Shown here one piece after another: positions 8,815 through 16,772 of a stretch of 64,000 nt of DNA (its first letter is position 1; each line of letters starts with the position of its first letter). Location: assembly GCA_963665405.2 (NCBI GenBank), contig OY762261.2:496001-560000 (forward strand), given 5' to 3'. The position numbers were made by a program, and so were the translations under genes. Below the pieces are notes generated by a model. The model saw only the letters and a list, made by a program, of their open reading frames with translations. It made no database searches and had not been told where the DNA came from. The DNA comes from G963665405 sp963665405. GTDB lineage: Bacteria; Chloroflexota; Dehalococcoidia; Lucifugimonadales; G963665405.

Positions 8815-10362
8815 TCAGGACCCTGACTTGCGCCGGTAGGCCCGCCAGGTCATCGCCCAGCGCTTGGGATCGTTGAAGACCGCCTCGTCGTGCCTGGAGG
8901 TCGCGGCCCTGTGCGGGGCGCTCTTCACGACCTCCGGCGCCTCGTAGGCCTCGGCAGACATCTCCTCGAAGACGCTCACGTACTCGTCGAGCTCGTCGAG
9001 CGTGTAGGACTCGGTCGGCTCCAGCGTGAACGGCTCCGGGACGAGCCTGGGAACGTGACTCTCCATGAAGTTCTGCAGCCCGTAGTCGGTGATGCGCCGC
9101 GCGAGGTCGGTGGTCGTGACCCCAGTCTCCTCCCGGAGAGTCTGCCAGCTATACCTGACCTGTTCGAGCCGGCGCACGGAGCTGTCCCACGGCAGGCTGA
9201 CGCCCCGGACCTTGGCCAGCCGGCCGGCCAGGTAGTTGTTGTTGAGGACCGCGGTCTCGGCCACCGATCTCAACCCCTCGGCGCCCAGGTTCATCACCCA
9301 GGCGTAGCCTCGGAGCATCGTCTGCACGTTACCCATGAAGCTCCGCACCTTGCCGATGCTGTCCGGGCGATCGTCGTCCAGGTGGTACCGCTCGCCGTCG
9401 AAGGTGACCACGGGCCGGGGCAGGAACCGGGCCAGCTCGGCCCGGACCCCCACGGCGCCACAGCCCTGTCCCAGCGCGGCGTGCGGTGACGAGAAGGTTT
9501 TGTGGATGTTGAACTGGCACAGGTCAAAGCCGGTGTCCCCCGCCCTGGTGATCCCCAGGATACCGTTGGCGTTGGCCTGATCGTAGGCGCAGAGACCTCC
9601 GGCTTCGTGGACCAGCCGGACGAACTCGGCGATGTGCGGGTTGAAGAGCCCGGTGTCCTCCGGGTTGGTGAGCATGATGCCCGCGGTGCGGTCGGAGATC
9701 ACCGCCCTCAGGGCGTCCACGTCGGGGTATCCGTGCTCGCCCGGCATCAGCGTTATTACTCGGTAGCCAGCGACGGCCGGGGTGGCGGCGTCGGACGGGT
9801 GCGAGAAGGCGGTCGTTATCATCTCGTTGCGCTTCTCGCCATCGCCTCGCGACCGGTGGTAGGCTCGGATCAGGCAGACGTTGGTGTAGATCCCCTGGGC
9901 GCCGCTCCCCGGCTGGAAGGTGAACTCGTCCATGCCCGAGATCTCGCACATGATCCGGGATAAGCGGTACATGATCTCGAGTATGCCCTGGAGGGTTTCC
10001 TCGTCCTGGAGCGGGTGGAGGTCGGCCACCTGGGGAAGGCGGGCCAGCGCCTCGTTCACCTTGGGGTTGTACTTCATGGTGCAGGTCCCGGCACTCATGT
10101 CGGGGGTGACGTCGGCTCCGAGACACATCTGCGACAGACGTATGAAGTGTCTGAGCACCTGCGACTGGGACATCTCCGGCAGCGCGGGCGGCTCCTTCCT
10201 TCTCACATGTGCGGGAAGGCTGGAGACCGGGTCTCCCACCGCGGCCGCGATCTCCGGGTCCACCTCCGGCGGGAAGATGCCCCGCTCTCCGGGGCTGCCC
10301 ATCTCGATGATGAGCGGCTCGTTCCAGCGGGCGGCGTGGTAGTCGGATCCTCGCGGCTTCAC
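8815..10362 (-). CDS. gcvPB: Glycine dehydrogenase (decarboxylating) subunit 2
   Basis: A 515-residue PLP enzyme, the C-terminal half of the glycine cleavage P-protein. With GcvPA it decarboxylates glycine and loads aminomethyl onto the lipoyl H-protein. The PLP lysine lies in QFNIHKTFSSPHAALGQG, with GSGAQGIYTN and DQANANGILG upstream. The GTG start at 10362 overlaps the gcvPA stop as GTGA, so the two are coupled; an open extension back to 10806 lies inside gcvPA and is discounted. No GcvH or free-standing GcvT is encoded in this window. Confidence 0.93.
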   Translation of the reverse strand: MKPRGSDYHAARWNEPLIIEMGSPGERGIFPPEVDPEIAAAVGDPVSSLPAHVRRKEPPALPEMSQSQVLRHFIRLSQMCLGADVTPDMSAGTCTMKYNPKVNEALARLPQVADLHPLQDEETLQGILEIMYRLSRIMCEISGMDEFTFQPGSGAQGIYTNVCLIRAYHRSRGDGEKRNEMITTAFSHPSDAATPAVAGYRVITLMPGEHGYPDVDALRAVISDRTAGIMLTNPEDTGLFNPHIAEFVRLVHEAGGLCAYDQANANGILGITRAGDTGFDLCQFNIHKTFSSPHAALGQGCGAVGVRAELARFLPRPVVTFDGERYHLDDDRPDSIGKVRSFMGNVQTMLRGYAWVMNLGAEGLRSVAETAVLNNNYLAGRLAKVRGVSLPWDSSVRRLEQVRYSWQTLREETGVTTTDLARRITDYGLQNFMESHVPRLVPEPFTLEPTESYTLDELDEYVSVFEEMSAEAYEAPEVVKSAPHRAATSRHDEAVFNDPKRWAMTWRAYRRKSGS

Positions 10363-11756
10363 TTCAGCACCTCCATCATGGCCTCGACGAGTGTGTCGAT
10401 GTCGTCCCTGGTGTGGACCTCCGTGACGCAGTAGAGGGCGCTCTGGCCCATCGACGGGAACTCCTGGGACAGGTCCTTCCCACCGAAAATCCCGCGGGCC
10501 AGCAGCCCCTTGTTGATCTCGGATACGGTCTTGCCAGCGCCGTCGAAGTTGACGACGAACTCCTTGAGGAAGTGGGAGGAGAGCACAGGCGCCTTGACGC
10601 CGCTCAGCCGGGACAGCGCATCGGCAGCGTAGCGGGATCGCTGCATCATTCCTTCCCCGACCTCTCTGATCCCGACCGGGCCCATCAGCGACAGGTACAC
10701 CGCGGCGGTGATACCCCAGAGCCACTGGGTGGTGCCGTAGTAGTCGGTCGATTGGTCGCGCTTCTCGTACGAGGTCCGCTCGAAGGTGCAGAGGCCGTAC
10801 CCCCACCCCCCTCCGTCCTCCAGCCGCTCGATGCTGAGCAGGTAGGTCGGGAACTCGGCCACGAACCTCTCCTCGTCACGGCTGGCGATGAATCCCGCAA
10901 GACCCCCCCCGCCGTACTGGTGCACTCCCAGCGGCTGGAGCTCTCCGCACACGATGTCCGCGCCGTAGCCGGCAGGTGCCGCCAGGACCCCGAGGGAGAT
11001 GGGGTCGACGCCGACCACGCTGACCGCCCCGCGCGCATGGGCCGCGCTGGATATCTCGGGGCCCTGCAGCTCGATGACCCCCAGATACGACGGATTCTCG
11101 AAGTAGACGGCCGCGGTGCGGTCGGTGACCTTCGCCTTGAGGTCGGCGAGGTCCATGAGGCCCGTCGCAGGGTCGCTCCTGACCGTGGCGATCGTCGAGG
11201 CAGGGTCCGCGAAGTTCCTCATCTGCGCCAGCTTGTCCGACGAGATGATCTCGGGGACCAGCACCTCCGACCGGCCGGTGATCCTCGCCGCCATGAGCAC
11301 CGCGCTGGCGGCGGCTCCGGCCCAGTCGTAGGTCGGGGCGCTGACGACCTCCATCCCGACCAGCTCGCCGAGCATGCTCTGATATTCGAACATCGCCTGG
11401 AACTTCCCGTGGTCGGAGTAGGCCATCCCGCCGTAAGCGGTGAGGAACTCGCCGCGGTTGGCGATCTCGTCGCAGACCGCGGGAACGTAGTGGGGCCAGC
11501 AGCCCCCGCCCAGGAAGCTCAGGGTGTCGCTTGTGCTGCGGCTCCTGGTCACGATCCCCTCGACGTGCCTTCGCAGTGCGTGCTCGGAGAGGAACGGCTT
11601 CGGCAGGTCCAGGTCCCGTTTGAGCCGGAGCTCGTCAGGGATCGTGGCGTAAAGGTCCTCGATGTCTCCGACGCCGATCTCGCTCAGGGCTCGCTTGCGC
11701 GCCTGCGGCGCGGCGTTGGGAATGTAGGGGTGCGCGGACGATCGCCCGTCGCTCAT
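10359..11756 (-). CDS. gcvPA: Glycine dehydrogenase (decarboxylating) subunit 1
   Basis: A 465-residue N-terminal-half subunit of the split glycine decarboxylase. Characteristic elements are the PYIPNAAPQ opening, FLGGGCWPHYVPAV, YGGMAYSDHGKFQAMFEYQSM (quoted in part by position, about residues 108-128) and YDWAGAAASA. It forms an alpha2beta2 complex with GcvPB, which carries the PLP lysine. It starts at ATG 11756 and overlaps gcvPB by 4 nt. The split form is common in Gram-positive bacteria, archaea and Chloroflexota. With the nearby sarcosine-oxidase-like operon it makes a plausible glycine-to-C1 route. Confidence 0.93.
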   Translation of the reverse strand: MSDGRSSAHPYIPNAAPQARKRALSEIGVGDIEDLYATIPDELRLKRDLDLPKPFLSEHALRRHVEGIVTRSRSTSDTLSFLGGGCWPHYVPAVCDEIANRGEFLTAYGGMAYSDHGKFQAMFEYQSMLGELVGMEVVSAPTYDWAGAAASAVLMAARITGRSEVLVPEIISSDKLAQMRNFADPASTIATVRSDPATGLMDLADLKAKVTDRTAAVYFENPSYLGVIELQGPEISSAAHARGAVSVVGVDPISLGVLAAPAGYGADIVCGELQPLGVHQYGGGGLAGFIASRDEERFVAEFPTYLLSIERLEDGGGWGYGLCTFERTSYEKRDQSTDYYGTTQWLWGITAAVYLSLMGPVGIREVGEGMMQRSRYAADALSRLSGVKAPVLSSHFLKEFVVNFDGAGKTVSEINKGLLARGIFGGKDLSQEFPSMGQSALYCVTEVHTRDDIDTLVEAMMEVLK

Positions 11757-11831
11757 GTGTCACCTCTGCGAGTGTGGGATACGGGGTACAGGGTAATGGG
11801 TATGAGGTATCGGGTAAAGAGCCGAGATCGC

Positions 11832-11859
11832 TTGACTGCGTTCGAGCGGTGCGTAGAAT
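11832..11859 (+). promoter_or_regulatory. Promoter of the cupredoxin lipoprotein
   Basis: TTGACT (11832-11837) and TAGAAT (11854-11859) are separated by 16 bp, about 40 nt upstream of the chosen start. Short degenerate GGGTAY repeats occupy the DNA just before it (about 11774-11818). Confidence 0.65.
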
Positions 11860-11900
11860 GGCCCTGATCCCGGGTGCCCCAGTACCTTCAGAAAGGCGAC

Positions 11901-12704
11901 GTGCTGAGAAAGCCACGGCTGGCGACCGTCCCAAGCGCAGCGGCAATCTTCGTCGCGGTCCTCGTCGCCGGAGCCTGCGGTACATCCGAGGTCACTCCGA
12001 ACGCCCCTACGGCGACCGCTCCACTGCCGACGCCTGAGGTCAGTGACACTGAGACCGGAGGGCCGGCCGGGGACAATCCCACGACGCTCGAGGACGAGCG
12101 GTTCGCCGCCCACTACGTCGACTCCTACCCCGCCCACGGAGACGTCTTCGCGAGGGTGCCGGAGCGGGTTCAGATAGACTTCGACTTCGTTCTGAGAGAG
12201 CCCTCCTCAATAAGGGTGACCCGGGACGGGGAGCCGGTGGACCAGGGTCGTCTCGAGTTCGGCACGAGGGACCTGGTGATGTGGGTGTCGCTCCCGTTCG
12301 AGTCCGGGGACGGCGTATACCGGGTCGAGTACTCGGCGTGCTGGCCGGACCGGACGTGTCACGACGGAATGTTCGTCTTCGAGGTCGACGCCGAGACGGA
12401 CGAGTCCTACGTCGATCTGACCGGACGGGACGTGGTCGAAATCGACATGCTGAACATCAAGTTTCAGCCGGCACGGATCGTCGTCTCGAAGGGGACCCGT
12501 GTGGTCTGGACGAACGGCGAGAGCACGGTCCACTTCCTAAACTCGGATCCCCATCCGAGCCACAACGTGATGCCGGGACTGAACTCTCTGGACCTGGCGA
12601 AGGGCGACACGTTCGAGTTCACGTTCAACGTGCCGGGCGAGTGGGGGTACCATTGCAGCGCTCACCATCCGCAGGGCATGGTGGGCCGGGTCATCGTCAA
12701 GTAG
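11901..12704 (+). CDS. Lipoprotein with CopC-like and cupredoxin domains
   Basis: A 267-residue exported copper protein. Residues 1-26 form a signal peptide ending in a lipobox-like AGAC, followed by a Pro/Thr-rich linker. A CopC-like beta domain (DSYPAHGDVF through the CWPDRTCHDGMFVFEV region) precedes a C-terminal cupredoxin domain with copper ligands His (SHNV), Cys (YHC), His and Met (HHPQGM). The GTG at 11901 has an AGAAAGG ribosome site and puts the basic LRKPR at the N-terminus; GTG 11874 is the alternative. It probably binds or carries electrons through copper at the outer face of the membrane. Its own promoter precedes it. Confidence 0.75.
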   Translation: MLRKPRLATVPSAAAIFVAVLVAGACGTSEVTPNAPTATAPLPTPEVSDTETGGPAGDNPTTLEDERFAAHYVDSYPAHGDVFARVPERVQIDFDFVLREPSSIRVTRDGEPVDQGRLEFGTRDLVMWVSLPFESGDGVYRVEYSACWPDRTCHDGMFVFEVDAETDESYVDLTGRDVVEIDMLNIKFQPARIVVSKGTRVVWTNGESTVHFLNSDPHPSHNVMPGLNSLDLAKGDTFEFTFNVPGEWGYHCSAHHPQGMVGRVIVK

Positions 12705-12773
12705 GGTGCAGGGCACGGGGTACGGGGTACGCGAACGGGTCTTTCAGCACCATGCTGGTGAGGAGAAAGTGCG

Positions 12774-13850
12774 ATGGGTCAGGATAATCGTCTAGACGTT
12801 CCATTCGCAGCCGGGATCGTGGGCAGCCTGCCTCGGCCGAGGAGTGTGCGGGACCTGCTGCCGGCGGACCCCGGTGCAGAGTCCACGACGGCGAGCCGGT
12901 CGCCGCAGATGAACGCCGCGGTCCGGTACGCGATCGCGGTCCAGGAGATGGCGGGTCTCGACCTCGTCAGCGACGGCGAGTGGCGGCGCCACTCCTACAC
13001 GAACATCATCGCGGACGTCGCCGACGGGTTCGAGCACTATGAAGTCGGGGGCAGCCCGTTCGGGGTCGCGGTAACCGAGCCGCTGCGGGTCACGCGTCCC
13101 GGATTGGCGGCCGACGAGGCCCGATTCCTGATCGAGTCGACCGATCGAGCGACCAAGGTCTGCCTACCGTCTCCCTATATCCTGGGTGTCCGTCTGTGGC
13201 AGCGCGACGTGTCGGCAAGGGCATATCCCACCCGTGAGAGCTTCATGGACGCGGTCGCGCCTATCCTGCGCAAGGAGATCGTGGCCCTGCGCGACGCCGG
13301 GGTCTCGGTCATCCAGATCGACGAGCCCGAGCTGGGCGTACTGGTCGATCCCGACTCCCGAGCGCAGTTCGACGACCCCCAGTACGAGATGGACCTGGCC
13401 GTCGACAAGATCAACGAGATGATCTTCGGCATCGATGGCGTCCGGCTCGCACTTCACCTGTGCCGTCTGAACACCCGGACTCGAGGGTGGGTCTGGGAGG
13501 GCGGCTACGAGCCGATCATCGACGCGATGAAGAGGGTCAAGGTAGACCAGTACGTAATGGAGTTCACGATACCCGCCGCTGGCAAGGTCGACGTGATAAA
13601 GCAGCTACCCGAGGACTCGCTGATCGGCCTCGGCTCGGTCGACTGCCGCTCGGAGCACGTCGACACGCCCGAGGAGATCGTGGCAAGGGTCGAGGAGGCG
13701 ATGAGGTACGTCGAGCCCGAGCGGCTGAGCCTTAACCCGGACTGCGGGTTCGCCCCCGACAAGAGCTTCAACATACCCTTGAACGAGGCGTATTCCAAGC
13801 TGAAGAACGAGGCGGAGGCGGCACGCCGGCTCCGAGACAAATATGCTTGA
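12774..13850 (+). CDS. MetE C-terminal-like methyltransferase
   Basis: A 358-residue protein of the cobalamin-independent methionine synthase catalytic-barrel family. It starts with the GSLPRP motif of these short archaeal/bacterial forms, and zinc ligands are visible as the His and Cys of LHLC (near residue 228) and the Cys of NPDCGFAP (near residue 325). It lacks the MetE N-terminal half, so the methyl donor may be methylcobalamin-protein or another methyl compound rather than folate triglutamate. GAGGAG lies 9 nt before the ATG. Related short forms also include non-methionine methyltransferases and epoxyalkane coenzyme M transferase-like enzymes. Confidence 0.75.
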   Translation: MGQDNRLDVPFAAGIVGSLPRPRSVRDLLPADPGAESTTASRSPQMNAAVRYAIAVQEMAGLDLVSDGEWRRHSYTNIIADVADGFEHYEVGGSPFGVAVTEPLRVTRPGLAADEARFLIESTDRATKVCLPSPYILGVRLWQRDVSARAYPTRESFMDAVAPILRKEIVALRDAGVSVIQIDEPELGVLVDPDSRAQFDDPQYEMDLAVDKINEMIFGIDGVRLALHLCRLNTRTRGWVWEGGYEPIIDAMKRVKVDQYVMEFTIPAAGKVDVIKQLPEDSLIGLGSVDCRSEHVDTPEEIVARVEEAMRYVEPERLSLNPDCGFAPDKSFNIPLNEAYSKLKNEAEAARRLRDKYA

Positions 13851-14001
13851 AATCGTCGCTCTGGGCCGCGCGTATGTCTATTACTTGGATAGCGACAACA
13901 GACGTGATGTTTTGCGCTCACCAACGGTCGTGGTTTACTAACGACGCGTAAGGTCGATTACTGCATATAAGTACGGTCGGGATAGCAGTCTGTCGATCTC
14001 G

Positions 14002-14029
14002 TTGCGTGGAAAGTTCCGATGTGTATAAT
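14002..14029 (+). promoter_or_regulatory. Promoter of the small AT-hook protein
   Basis: TTGCGT (14002-14007) and a perfect TATAAT (14024-14029) with a 16-bp spacer, 33 nt before the start codon. Confidence 0.65.
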
Positions 14030-14062
14030 GGGCCCAATTCGACCCTACGGAGGTTGCTGCTA

Positions 14063-14371
14063 ATGCCCAAGTTCAAGACCCTGCCGTTGTCCGAGGCGAT
14101 GGTGAAGTCCGCCACGGGGAAGCGGGCTCAGCTGACCAAGGAATACATGGAGTACATTGAACAATTGCCCTCGGGCCAGGCTGGACAGCTTGAGGCCTCG
14201 GACGGCGAGTCCATCGCCGCCGTGCGGAGACGGCTTGGCGCCGCCTCCAGGGTGGCCGGCAAGGACCTGGTTATCAAGAGGGTTGGGGAGGAGCTCTTCT
14301 TCTGGGTTCGTCCCGGTGGCAAAGGAGCCACCAAACGACGTCGGGGAAGGCCTGCCAAGTCAGCCCGGTAA
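14063..14371 (+). CDS. Small protein with C-terminal AT-hook-like motif
   Basis: A 102-residue protein of unrecognised family. The C-terminus KRRRGRPAK has the GRP core of an AT-hook that inserts into the minor groove. The preceding region includes a stretch resembling a short alpha/beta regulator (AAVRRRLGAASRVAGKDLVIKR). A GGAGG ribosome site precedes ATG 14063 and a clear promoter precedes that, so it is expressed. The next gene starts 33 bp downstream on the same strand. A DNA-binding role is inferred from the motif only. Confidence 0.7.
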   Translation: MPKFKTLPLSEAMVKSATGKRAQLTKEYMEYIEQLPSGQAGQLEASDGESIAAVRRRLGAASRVAGKDLVIKRVGEELFFWVRPGGKGATKRRRGRPAKSAR

Positions 14372-14404
14372 CCCAGGAAACTCACACGGGCCAATCGTGT
14401 CAAG

Positions 14405-15436
14405 TTGACTACTCAAAAGCTGGTCTCAAAGGGGTTCGAGTTCGACGACGCCGCTGACGCGGTGGAGTTCTACTTCGAGCGGGGCTGGGCCGACGGCCTA
14501 CCGGTCGTACCGCCAACCGATGACACGGTACGACGGTTCCTCGACGAGGCGGGACGAGCCCCGTCCGACATCGTTGCGACCGAGCCGACGAGAGGCCGCG
14601 TCATCACCGCGGAAAAGGTGGCGATCAACGCGGTCATGGCCGGATGCCTGCCGGAGTACATGCCGGTCGTCCTGGCGGCGATCGAGGCGATGGACCAGCC
14701 CAAGTTCAACCTGCATGCGATCACCGCGAGCACCATGGGTGCCGCCGTCCTGACCGTGGTCAACGGCCCCGTCGCCGGGAGACTCGGGATGAACTCGGGC
14801 GTCAACGTGTTCGGACCCGGGTGCCGGCCCAACGCGACGATCGGCCGGGCGATCCGCTTGGTGCTGACCAACGTCAGCGGCGCCTCTCCGGGAGAGCTGG
14901 ACAAGGCGACGCTCGGACACCCGGGCAAGTACTCGTTCTGCATCGCCGAGGCTGAGGATGTAAGCCCGTGGTCACCCCTCCACGTCGAGCGCGGCCTCGA
15001 CCCCGGCCAGAGCGCGGTCACCGTCTTCGCGGCCCTGTCGCCGATAGGGTCGGCGAACCACAGCGGCCCGGAACCCGAGGTGATTCTCCCCAGCCTGGTG
15101 GACGCGATGTTCGCGGCCGGTCCGCTCCAGCACGAGATCATCGTGGTCCTCTGCCCGGAGCAGATCGGGTACATCAGGGCCGCCGGCTGGTCCAAAGACC
15201 AGGTCCGGCAGTTTCTCTTCAAGATGGCCCGGCGCCCGGCGTCGGAGTGGCGGCGCCTGGGCAAGGCATCGCGTGGCGGGATCGGGGACGCGGCCGACGA
15301 GTCGGTACCGGCCGTGCGTAGTCCCGATGGGATCACCCTGATCGTTGCCGGCGGCGCAGCAGGCGCCTTCACGGCCGTGATCCCCATCTGGGGCGGAGCC
15401 GCGGACACACTCTCGGTGACCAACGAGATCAGGTAG
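14405..15436 (+). CDS. Conserved protein of unknown function upstream of the UGSC selenoprotein
   Basis: A 343-residue soluble protein that I do not recognise with certainty. A conspicuous GWADGLPVVPPTDD motif lies near residue 30, Gly/Ala-rich strands follow (TASTMGAAVLTVVNGPVAG, NVFGPGCRPNATIGRA), and the C-terminus is VAGGAAGAFTAVIPIWGG. The TTG start at 14405 is the only convenient start and lacks a clear ribosome site. It lies between the AT-hook protein and the selenoprotein on one strand, so a shared role is possible. Its TAG stop (15434-15436) is also the first three bases of an intergenic repeat. Confidence 0.7.
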   Translation: MTTQKLVSKGFEFDDAADAVEFYFERGWADGLPVVPPTDDTVRRFLDEAGRAPSDIVATEPTRGRVITAEKVAINAVMAGCLPEYMPVVLAAIEAMDQPKFNLHAITASTMGAAVLTVVNGPVAGRLGMNSGVNVFGPGCRPNATIGRAIRLVLTNVSGASPGELDKATLGHPGKYSFCIAEAEDVSPWSPLHVERGLDPGQSAVTVFAALSPIGSANHSGPEPEVILPSLVDAMFAAGPLQHEIIVVLCPEQIGYIRAAGWSKDQVRQFLFKMARRPASEWRRLGKASRGGIGDAADESVPAVRSPDGITLIVAGGAAGAFTAVIPIWGGAADTLSVTNEIR

Positions 15437-15584
15437 CAGGGTGCTGAAAAGCGTTTCCGGCCATCCCCACGCCCCCTTTGGTAAGAATAAGAAGAGGGGG
15501 CAATTTAGTATCTGAGGGACACCCTCAGACTCCCAGCAAAGGGGCTCCGCCCCTCTGCACTCCCCATTCTTCATCAGCCTGCTA
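15434..15584. repeat. Intergenic hairpin repeat, copy c, with intact terminal inverted repeats
   Basis: The best-preserved member, 151 bp. The ends are inverted repeats: the left TAGCAGGGTGCTGAA and the complement of the right, TAGCAGGCTGATGAA, differ at 2 of 15 positions. Inside are the CTGAGGG-ACA-CCCTCAG hairpin (15512-15528) and the GGGGC-TCC-GCCCC hairpin (15541-15553). This structure is typical of a miniature inverted-repeat element with TA at each end. Confidence 0.85.
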
Positions 15585-15631
15585 GACTGTAGTCTGAACC
15601 AGGTTCGTAGTCCGTCGTAGGAGGCGACTGC

Positions 15632-16174
15632 ATGACGCTATCTACCAAGCTCCGGGTACTCGACCCGACCGCGGAGGCCATCCCGACCGAGGCGGTGATA
15701 GCCTCGCGTCCTGACACGCTGGACGGCAAGGTCCTCGGACTACTGGCGAACGGAAAGCCCAACTCCGTCGAGATGCTGGAGATGGTCCGCGAGGTCCTGG
15801 CCGACCGGTTCGAGTTCAAGGATGTGGTCGCGAGGAACAAGGGCAACGCATCGAGACCCGCCCCGCCGGCCATCCTCGACGAGCTGGCCGAGCTCTGCGA
15901 CCTGGTGATCACCTCATCGGGCGATTGAGGGTCCTGCTCGTCGTGCAGTGTGCACGACTCGATCGAGATGGAGAAGCGGGGAGTGCCCTCGGCCGCGATC
16001 TGCACCGAGCCCTTCACCTCCAGCGCAAAGGCGATGTCCAAGATCCGCGGCATTCCGGACTACCCGTTCGCCCTGGTCTCGCACCCTCTGGGCAGCCTCA
16101 AGCCTGAGGCGCTGCGCGAGCGGGCCATGATGGCCGCGCCTCAGGTTCTGGAGATTCTCCTGGCCAGGGGGTAG
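15632..16174 (+). CDS. UGSC-family selenoprotein (in-frame TGA = selenocysteine)
   Basis: Reading through TGA 15926-15928 as selenocysteine gives a 180-residue protein with Sec at position 99 in the context SSGD-U-GSCSSCSVHD, the signature of the UGSC family, where cysteine homologs also exist. Sequence after the TGA stays in frame and conserved (RGVPSAAICTEPF, YPFALVSHPLGSL) to TAG 16172-16174. A hairpin with a G at its apex lies 11-30 nt after the TGA, as bacterial SECIS elements do. The ATG has a TAGGAGG ribosome site. The U-G-S-C pair suggests a thiol/selenol redox or nucleophilic role, but the function is unknown. Stopping at TGA would cut the conserved domain in half. Confidence 0.9.
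15940..15958 (+). promoter_or_regulatory. Bacterial SECIS-like hairpin
   Basis: A perfect 8-bp stem, GTCGTGCA (15940-15947) and TGCACGAC (15951-15958), closes a GTG loop. The apical G is 20 nt downstream of the TGA, inside the window used by bacterial SECIS elements bound by SelB. The stem lies wholly within coding sequence, as in other bacterial selenoprotein mRNAs. Confidence 0.75.
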
Positions 16175-16308
16175 CGCGGGACCTGCCCGCAACGGCTGCC
16201 CTCGCTCTCGCGACTGGGACATGTGCCGCACCATCGCAGGCGCAGCCGGATGGGCCGGTGATATGCCGGCAGGCGTCTGGCCAGCCGGTCAGGGCCCGCC
16301 GCGCGCTC

Positions 16309-16338
16309 TTGACAACCGGGTGCGTCCGAAACTATCCT
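16309..16338 (+). promoter_or_regulatory. Promoter of an orphan short transcription unit
   Basis: Perfect TTGACA (16309-16314) and TATCCT (16333-16338) with an 18-bp spacer. No recognised gene lies between it and a strong terminator about 200 nt downstream. Confidence 0.5.
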
Positions 16339-16344
16339 AGCGTC

Positions 16345-16568
16345 CACAACGGGGGCTCGGACGGACGTATGCCGGCGGCCTGTTCGATCGGGGGTGTCGG
16401 AAGAATGTTGAACGCTGAGCTGGACGCGGAGATCCGCGGTCCTGACCTGCGAACAGCGCAGAACCACTACCAGGAAATCAGCTTCAGAACGGCCGCGCCC
16501 GGAGACGCCGCGGGACGGCGCCGAGTTCTGTAACCAACGGAGGACGCATGCGTCCTCCGTCTTTTTTT
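16345..16568 (+). ncRNA. Candidate small RNA or microprotein transcript
   Basis: A promoter-like sequence and an intrinsic terminator enclose roughly 220 nt. The 5' part can fold by pairing CGTCC with a later GGACG. An alternative reading is a 43-codon frame from ATG 16405 to the stop at 16531-16533, with only a weak ribosome site. It does not match the core motifs of SRP RNA, RNase P RNA or tmRNA that I checked by eye. The call rests on the architecture alone. Confidence 0.4.
16537..16568 (+). terminator. Intrinsic terminator of the orphan unit
   Basis: A 24-nt perfect palindrome (16537-16560, ACGGAGGACGCA and its complement) is followed by C and seven T residues. It is the most classical terminator in the window. 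Confidence 0.9.
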
Positions 16569-16617
16569 GCACGGCGACCCGCCCGGATCTTAGTAATAAG
16601 AAGATGAAATAAGGGCT

Positions 16618-16745
16618 GCGCGGTTCCCGACTCGTCGGGATTTCCGGGAGTCTGAGGGGTTTCCCTCAGATATCAGCTCCCCCCCTTCCTGGCCAGGAAG
16701 GGGGTCGTGGGGGATGGCCGGAAGGGCTTCCTAAACACGCCGTTA
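16618..16745. repeat. Intergenic hairpin repeat, copy d
   Basis: A forward copy: TCCCGACTCGTCGGGA hairpin, GGGAGT, CTGAGGG...CCCTCAG (16652-16669), then the CCCCTTCCTGGCCAGGAAGGGG palindrome (about 16681-16705). The right end is degenerate (CGCCGTTAG). Confidence 0.8.
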
Positions 16746-16772
16746 GAGAACAGCGGCAGGAGGATCTGGCGA

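Noticed and set aside
10363..10806. N-terminal extension of gcvPB to 663 residues
   Set aside because: The extension overlaps the conserved C-terminus of gcvPA; the GTGA overlap at 10362 is the natural start.
15926..15928. TGA taken as a true stop giving a 98-residue protein
   Set aside because: The frame after the TGA continues with the family signature GSC and conserved sequence to TAG, and a SECIS-like hairpin is correctly placed.
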